Part shown: positions 57,749 to 64,000 of the stretch, piece by piece
Numbering within the stretch: the stretch's first letter is position 1
Layout: the number at the start of each line of letters is the position of its first letter
NCBI GenBank assembly: GCA_015227615.1
Contig: JAALGZ010000019.1
Location: forward strand, 620,001-684,000
Direction of reading: 5' to 3'
DNA from: Labyrinthula sp. Ha
Taxonomy: Eukaryota; Sar; Bigyra; Labyrinthulida; Labyrinthulaceae
DNA: 64,000 nucleotides
Made by a program: the position numbers and the translations under genes
The notes under the pieces: model-generated
The model's input: only the letters and a program-made list of their open reading frames with translations
The model's database searches: none
Told to the model about the DNA's origin: nothing

Positions 57749-60700
57749 TAGGGGTGTTATTTGATTCATTGATAATTTATCAATAAGACATTACTCCATA
57801 TTTTTCTTGTTGATTGATTCTGATAATTCCCAAAATATTTTGATGATTACTGATAATCATTGATAATCTATAAAGATGTGGGCCACATGGATAAAATTAA
57901 ATGATTTTTTGATGCGTTAGATTATTAATAGGTTTTGATAATTTATTCATTCTGTAGCTTCTTAATAAAATTAGATAATAATTTCTTTAGGTTCGTAGAA
58001 ACCTCGTACAAGGAAACACAAGAAAGGGAATATACCTAAGAAACGACTAGGAATTAAGAGACATATTTTGCATAGTACAAAAGTTCTTTGTTTGAACAGT
58101 ATATTTCTTTTAGTCCTAAAGTATTTTAAATAAAGCAAGCGGAATAAATAGTTGTGATTTAGCAACATGGAAATGAATGAGGAATGTAGACAATGAAATC
58201 TCCCTAACTCGAGTCCAAACTCACTTCATAGAGAGTCAGATGCATATGCTGAGAGCTGTTTAAAATAACTCTTCAGTTATGTGATATAGTGTAGGCTGTA
58301 AACTACTTAATTTCATGTGCAGTACCAAATACCACCAAAATATAGCTCTTTCCTTTTATATCAACAAGAAAACAAAGAAGAAGAAGGTTACACCGCCTCT
58401 GTAAACTGTCAAGGTTATTTTTTATATTCAAGTTACATCTAGTAGTAAACAATAGCGTTTTTTGTTTTTGTTAATACGAGGTGATGAAAACTTTATCAAC
58501 ATTTTTTTTGAAAAATGTAGTAGTATAGCCATATAATCAAAAATAACATTTCAGCTGTTCTATAAAGTTCAAAAATTTTGCAAACAATACCTAGTGCTTA
58601 CTCACATGAAAATATATGGTTTTAAAACAATAAATATACATAGAAACCATAATTATTGCAAAAAATAACGTATGTAGTATTTCGCAGTTTTTGTCACGAA
58701 AACTTCCTCAAATTTAATACTATCACCCACAATGTATTTCACACTGAATAAACCTTTTCAACCATGTGTTTTGTCAAGGTATTTGATAAGGATGAGTACT
58801 TTAAACCCTAATAATGGCTAATTTTAAGGGTCCTTTTCACTAAGTTTACAGATCTATAAAAAAACATACATTCAAACGTAACATCACGAAGAACAACTCT
58901 ATAGATGATCGTATTCTTATCAGACCCTAAGAATTTACTATAACTGGCTTCTAAAACCATATCTCAGGATGTCTGTTCTCTAGTTAATTGTAACTGAGCT
59001 AAACTTCACTCAGAAAAGTCAAATGATGAAAAATTGCACATCTCAAAATACGAAATCACTCAGTTATCCTATAATCCTATAAATTTTTATAGTAGGGAGT
59101 CCCGAACAGCTAAAAAACACGACCTTTAACCTTTAATTCTGTATTTTAGGGTATTTTTAATGTTTTTAAGTCGATATTGGGCTTAAATGCTGTCTTAATA
59201 AAATTCAATCCGTGTAATACCTCAAGAAATACCTGTATAGAGACCAAACAAACCTCAGCAGTCAAAAGAATGAGTGAACTTGTGTCTAGAAACAAGTTTT
59301 TTCGAGAATTGGAGTATTCTGTATAGAGTTCCTAACAATGTATCCTATTTCCAAGATCTCAGAAACTCTGAAAAAGGATACCCTTAAATGCCAAATATTC
59401 TTGAATGACCAATACAGAGTAACGAAGTGCTATAAAAAATGGTTTCCACCTCAAGGAATGGATGATTTAGGGATCCTTCGAATTTTATTTTAAAAAGCTC
59501 CAAGAACTTGCCTGTTAATCACAGCTAATCTTTTTTACCATTATTTAATTTTATTATCAAATCAACTTTAAAATAAACAAGATAGAGCTTTTGATTGCTC
59601 AATAACCACAAAATTGAATTTAAACCTTATCTAAGACCTATTTTTAAAAACTTATAAAGAAAAAAAATAAAGTTTAAAGCTTTCACTAATTTCAATTTTA
59701 AAAATCTCTGTCAACTTGGTGCAAACTCAAATATAAAAATATATGTTATTTTAACTATGCACCTGTTAGAATACTGAAAAGCACATATCAGCTAAAAGAA
59801 AAGTTATTATTAAAAATAAAAAAGGTAATACATTGTTAGTCTTCGAAAAAAGTCGTGCTGTGGTCATTTTTCTGCTGCATTTTTGAAAGAAAGTAATACT
59901 TTTATTTTAACAAGTTGAACAATTCTCTCTTAGTTTAAAAAAAACGTTACCGATGTAACTTTGAAGGAAAAAACATTAATTCTTGTTGCTGATGTTTGTA
60001 TATTGTTACTCTATGTTTAACTTATTTAAGAACTCTCCTACTTTTTGATATCTAGATCGTTCTCTTATACTGCACTAAGCCTAAAACTCTATTACCCTCA
60101 ATCCAATAAAGTCAAAAGCCAACAAATAACCTCTTTTAATGAATACAGTTTCCTCTTAGTTCTTCCACACTATTAAGAGCCATGAAAACTCCTGTATTTT
60201 TCTATTTGGCATAACTCTCTTTGACATATGCTCTCCACTTTTTTCCAATATCTTCGAGTTGAACGATGAAATTTGAAAGATCTTTACCTGAAATAAAAAA
60301 AAGAAGAAGAAACCAAGAGCTACCTGGCATATTTTCTTACGGTATTTATATTTTAGGTTATGTTTCTTAGAAGGTAAGATATTGAAGGTTCTTCCGAGAA
60401 GAATACTGATGCTTTATAAGAAATCTTGAGAACGATTGGTGAAAAATCAACTTGGTTTTGCTATAAAAATTCTTTCTTAATAGCGGCGTTGGAGTTACGA
60501 GACAACAGGAAAAGCATAACTAGACTCTTTGAAACAAATCTTAAACCAGTTAGAAAAAACTAATGGGCTATTCAAATCTTTCAATACCTCAATTTACCAG
60601 AGTAATTAAATTAAGTGATGGGAAAGCCATCTGGTATAATAAAATGCTTCTACAGGAAGAAAATTGTTATCCTAATTGGAAGCCTAGAATAACAAAAATT

Positions 60701-61426
60701 CTTACTTGTGTTGAGAAAAAAAAATGAACGAGAGTGAATGAGACCTGAAGCTAGGATTAAACGGCTGAGAAAATAAAATATGACGTATAAAACTTTCCTG
60801 GGGAGGATGAACACAAGAGAATGTGTGAGATTATAATACGAGATTAAAGCTATTCTTAAGGTTTTTAGCTTTTTAGTGCAGGATTTCTTTCTTTCTATCT
60901 ATAGAAAAATATTTTTTCGTAATTTCTACTTGTCTACCAAGCAAAACTAATAATAGTTAAACATCATTTTGAAAGTTCAGCACAAAAATCTAAAATTATG
61001 CTTAAAATTTTTTTTAGTGTCATCTGAGTTCACCTTGTCAATTTTCTTTGCTTTAGCCCAAACTTACCTTTTCTTCCCTCAATCAAACATGTTTCCCAGA
61101 CAACTCAGCTAAGCAAAATCTCCGACAAGTAGAAGACAACTAGCCTTCAACTTTCAGAGAATAAGTGATTATTTGCTCATTTCTATATACCATTTGTAAT
61201 TCTATGACCACTGCGTTTTTTCACACGAGGAGTTTTCTGTGGAATTCTTTGGTTTTTGCTTTAATCAGGAAGAGAGAATTTTGTGTCTATTGAGTTTGAC
61301 AACTGATACCGGTACGTATCGGTACATATGTAAGCTCTGTTTCCTCAAAGATTACTCCATTTAACGATAAGACTTCTATTTTGTGTACCGTTAACTATCA
61401 TTATTCACGAAACAAAAAAAACCTAA
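57749..61426 (+). mobile_element. Decayed hAT-type DNA transposon, copy B3
   Basis: Paralogue of B1 within the duplication. The left end TAGGGGTGTTATTTGATTC with TTGATAATTTATCAATAAG is the least degraded version of the family's left terminus. The right end near 61426 is eroded. It has no open transposase frame; a trace of the C-terminus lies near 60790. Flanks are identical in position to those of B1. Confidence 0.68.
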
Positions 61427-61964
61427 CAGGGATAGAATTTATCTAGCTTAGGATTCTAAAGGCGACCCTCAACTGATTGTTCGAATTATTTCATTGGTTA
61501 GAATAAGTAACCAAAAGTATAATTCACAAATAAATAAGAGAAAAAGTGATCCAGAAATAGAAGATATTACGGTGGGTCACCTGACTAACTAAAGCATAAG
61601 GATAGCAGTAGTCTACATATATGAGAAGAAAATTAATCCAGACAATATACATACAACTTTAAACCTTATCAATAATAACTCATAATCAGTCTAGAGGCGT
61701 TCTAGGATAAAACCGTTACAAGCTCTTGAGCATTGAAGATTACCATGTAAAATTATGACTAGTGATGCCGTATCCGAGGACACTGAATCAAGTAAAAAGA
61801 ACTCGTAGAGGGGAGATGTATAAATACTATTTGGTTATACATTGAATAGAATATTTAACCCTTGTTAGTACGTGGGGCGCGGGTTTTTTGACTCCGGAGT
61901 CAGATACTCCTCGCGATCTCATTGGTCAGATCGATTTCCCAAAATTTTTTTTTCATCATACTTC

Positions 61965-62145
61965 GTCTGAATAAAGGAGGCGCAGAATGGCGATTTCCCA
62001 TACTTGGACGAAATTTTCAGTGCGCAGAATCGCGATTTTTTCATAGACGAAATTTGTAGTGCGCAGAATGGGGATTTTTCCATACTTCGTCTGAAAAATC
62101 GATGCGCAGAACAATAATTCCCAATACTTGGACAAAAAAGAGAGG
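61965..62145. repeat. Degenerate about-45-bp tandem repeats inside the TIR element
   Basis: About four imperfect units built on GTGCGCAGAATGGCGATTT, CCATACTT and GGACGAAATTT words. The frames run through them, giving spurious repeated peptides, but I see no genuine gene. Confidence 0.7.
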
Positions 62146-62238
62146 GGGCTGGGGACAAAGTGAAGTGTACTAGAAAATACCAAATAAGTATTAAAAGTTA
62201 AAAAACATTAGAATTTAAAGTTAGCTGACCCTAGCGTA

Positions 62239-62263
62239 GCGGGGAGCCTTTCATGCTCCCCGC
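62239..62263. other. Perfect 9-bp-stem GC hairpin
   Basis: GCGGGGAGC pairs exactly with GCTCCCCGC across the 7-base loop CTTTCAT. It stands out in the AT-rich surroundings and is followed by a GC-rich 50-bp stretch with two CTCGGCCCTC words. Its role is unknown. Confidence 0.7.
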
Positions 62264-62524
62264 GTCTTTAAAAATGGCCCCCATGACTCGGCCCTCCCTC
62301 CTCACTCGGCCCTCGATGAAGATGAGGATGGATTTAAATCTTTTTCCATAGGTTGAATACAGAAACTTAAAAATATATCAGAACTTTTATAAATATGTTT
62401 GTGAACTGACACAATTAGAAGTTTAACACAAATGATTTTGAAAACTGAAATTAAGAAGATTTAGATTTTTGTTAAAATTTAAATTTAAAACTTAAGTGGG
62501 TTGATACTTTAATCTACGTGCAGT

Positions 62525-63885
62525 TTTTTCTAAAACTTTCAACCCTTTTCTTTTTCGTTTTCTTTTTCATATTTTTTTTGTTAGACTTTCATCCTTTTTC
62601 TTTTTCATTTTTTTTCGCTAAACTTTCATCTTTTTCTTTTTCGTTTTCTTTTTCAGATATTTTTTTTGGTAAACTTTCATCCTTTTTCTTTTTCAGATAT
62701 TTTTTTTGGTAAACTTTCATCTTTTTCTTTTTCGTTTTCTTTTTCAGATATTTTTTTGGTAAACTTTCATCCTTTTTCTTTTTCATATTTTTTCGCTAAA
62801 CTTTCATCTTTTTCTTTTTCGTTTTCTTTTTCAGATATTTTTTTTGGTAAACTTTCATCCTTTTTCTTTTTCAGATATTTTTTTTGGTAAACTTTCATCT
62901 TTTTCTTTTTCGTTTTCTTTTTCAGATATTTTTTTTGGTAAACTTTCATCCTTTTTCTTTTTCGTTTTCTTTTTCAGATATTATTTTGGTAAACTTTCAT
63001 CCTTTTTCTTTTTCAGATATTTTTTTTGGTAAACTTTCATCCTTTTTCTTTTTCAGATATTTTTTTTGGTAAACTTTCATCTTTTTCTTTTTCGTTTTCT
63101 TTTTCAGATATTTTTTTTGGTAAACTTTCATCCTTTTTCTTTTTCATATTTTTTCGCTAAACTTTCATCTTTTTCTTTTTCGTTTTCTTTTTCAGATATT
63201 TTTTTTGGTAAACTTTCATCCTTTTTCTTTTTCAGATATTTTTTTTGGTAAACTTTCATCTTTTTCTTTTTCGTTTTCTTTTTCAGATATTTTTTTTGGT
63301 AAACTTTCATCCTTTTTCTTTTTCATTTTTTTTCGCTAAACTTTCATCTTTTTCTTTTTCGTTTTCTTTTTCAGATATTTTTTTTGGTAAACTTTCATCC
63401 TTTTTCTTTTTCAGATATTTTTTTTGGTAAACTTTCATCCTTTTTCTTTTTCAGATATTTTTTTTGGTAAACTTTCATCTTTTTCTTTTTCGTTTTCTTT
63501 TTCAGATATTTTTTTTGGTAAACTTTCATTTGGTAAACTTTCATCCTTTTTCTTTTTCAGATATTTTTTTTGGTAAACTTTCATCTTTTTCTTTTTCGTT
63601 TTCTTTTTCAGATATTTTTTTTGGTAAACTTTCATCCTTTTTCTTTTTCAGATATTTTTTTTGGTAAACTTTCATCTTTTTCTTTTTCGTTTTCTTTTTC
63701 AGATATTTTTTTTGGTAAACTTTCATCCTTTTTCTTTTTCATATTTTTTCGCTAAACTTTCATCTTTTTCTTTTTCGTTTTCTTTTTCATTTTTTTTTGC
63801 TAAACTTTCATCGTTTTTCGTTTTCTTTTTCACATATTTTTTGTTAAGCTTTCATCGTTTTTCTTTTTGAAATATTTTTTTTCTT
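62525..63885. repeat. Pyrimidine-rich minisatellite with higher-order structure
   Basis: About 29 units start with (A)AACTTTCAT on the plus strand. Three unit types alternate: about 40 bp ending CAGATATTTTTTTTGGT, about 51 bp with an added CGTTTTCTTTTT, and about 37 bp ending CATATTTTTTCGCT. The third type recurs with its CGCT at 62616, 62794, 63155 and 63334, giving a higher-order period of about 179 bp. Because the unit lacks stops, Lys/Glu-rich frames are open on the minus strand and Phe/Ser-rich frames on the plus strand. I do not consider these genes. Confidence 0.9.
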
Positions 63886-64000
63886 GATTTTGTTGGTTTG
63901 TATTTAAAAAAAAATTTTTTGGGCAATTGAAAATTGGGCCAATGAAAATTTGGAGTATTTGACTCCGGAGTCAAAAAACCCTATTCGTAGTACGTGCCTT

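Larger units (their letters stand above)
54034..61866. repeat. Segmental duplication, copy 2
   Basis: Homologous to 35682-43590. Its left edge abuts the right terminus of hAT copy B2. It starts with a decayed copy of the 5' flank of the PH-like gene, without the gene. It contains B3 and the identical block 56329-57696, and is interrupted at its right by the TIR element at 61875-63987; homology resumes for the last bases of the window after it. Confidence 0.9.
61875..63987. mobile_element. 2.1-kb TIR element with 9-bp target duplication (MULE-like, non-autonomous)
   Basis: The direct repeat TAGTACGTG flanks it at 61866-61874 and 63988-63996. The ends carry inverted repeats: a 30-bp core beginning GGGTTTTTTGACTCCGGAGT, one mismatch between sides, weaker similarity extending to about 45 bp. 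The first 7 bases of the two ends differ. Nine-bp duplications and long TIRs are typical of Mutator-like elements; the superfamily call is inference because no transposase is present. In duplication copy 1 the unfilled site is a single TAGCACATG at 43581-43589, so insertion followed the duplication. The interior holds degenerate about-45-bp repeats, a 9-bp-stem hairpin and a large pyrimidine-rich minisatellite. Confidence 0.8.

Noticed and set aside
62518-63870. Many overlapping Lys/Glu-rich (minus) and Phe/Ser-rich (plus) open frames of about 60-75 codons
   Set aside because: They arise because the minisatellite unit lacks stops in several frames at once; there is no unique sequence or consistent frame.
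1-64000. CRISPR arrays, rRNA genes and LTR-bounded or capsid-bearing elements
   Set aside because: No regularly spaced short repeats with unique spacers, no rRNA-like conserved stretch, and no long direct terminal repeats or capsid/integrase motifs were seen.

Overview
The window is AT-rich nuclear DNA from a eukaryote, most likely a protist. The genes use the standard code, start at ATG and are split by minute GT-AG introns. I could place twelve introns by reading-frame and motif continuity: eleven are 27-31 nt long and one is 35 nt. The species cannot be identified from the sequence. Very short introns, a Roc-COR protein and a bacterial-type iron alcohol dehydrogenase would suit an anaerobic or microaerophilic protist, but that is inference.

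Layout: 0.7-2.9 kb holds a convergent pair, CstF-64 (+) and an ankyrin/coiled-coil protein (-). 8.0-9.4 kb holds an iron-containing alcohol dehydrogenase (-), with a possible small membrane protein (+) diverging from it. 16.3-20.0 kb holds Smc5 (+) and a BolA-like protein (-), which end 6 bp apart. 31.0-35.5 kb is a compact island: a possible proline-rich membrane protein (-), an SGNH-type membrane protein (-), phosphopantetheine adenylyltransferase (+) whose 5' end overlaps it head to head, and a PH-domain-like protein (-). 46.3-48.9 kb holds a Roc-COR GTPase (-). Its N-terminal leucine-rich repeats lie on tiny exons, about one repeat each, and all seven introns I placed are phase 2. Between these islands are 5-11 kb stretches with no gene I can support.

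The right half is repeat-dominated. A segment of at least 7.9 kb (35682-43590) recurs at 54034-61866. The two copies differ by roughly 10 percent, except for a 1368-bp block that is identical without a gap (38039-39406 and 56329-57696). Each copy carries a decayed hAT-type DNA transposon (B1 and B3). A third hAT copy (B2, 50539-54033) sits exactly at the left breakpoint of the second copy and keeps a recognisable transposase C-terminus. A 5'-truncated LINE endonuclease fragment lies just to its left. Short TIR elements related to the hAT family occur near 15.8, 22 and 30.4 kb.

The window ends with a 2.1-kb terminal-inverted-repeat element (61875-63987) flanked by a 9-bp target duplication. 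The matching unfilled site survives in the first duplication copy. Its interior is mostly a polypyrimidine minisatellite with a higher-order period of about 179 bp.

Functionally the genes are unrelated housekeeping and signalling genes: mRNA 3'-end formation, chromosome maintenance, coenzyme A synthesis, Fe-S/redox handling and alcohol metabolism. I see no operon-like logic beyond physical packing.
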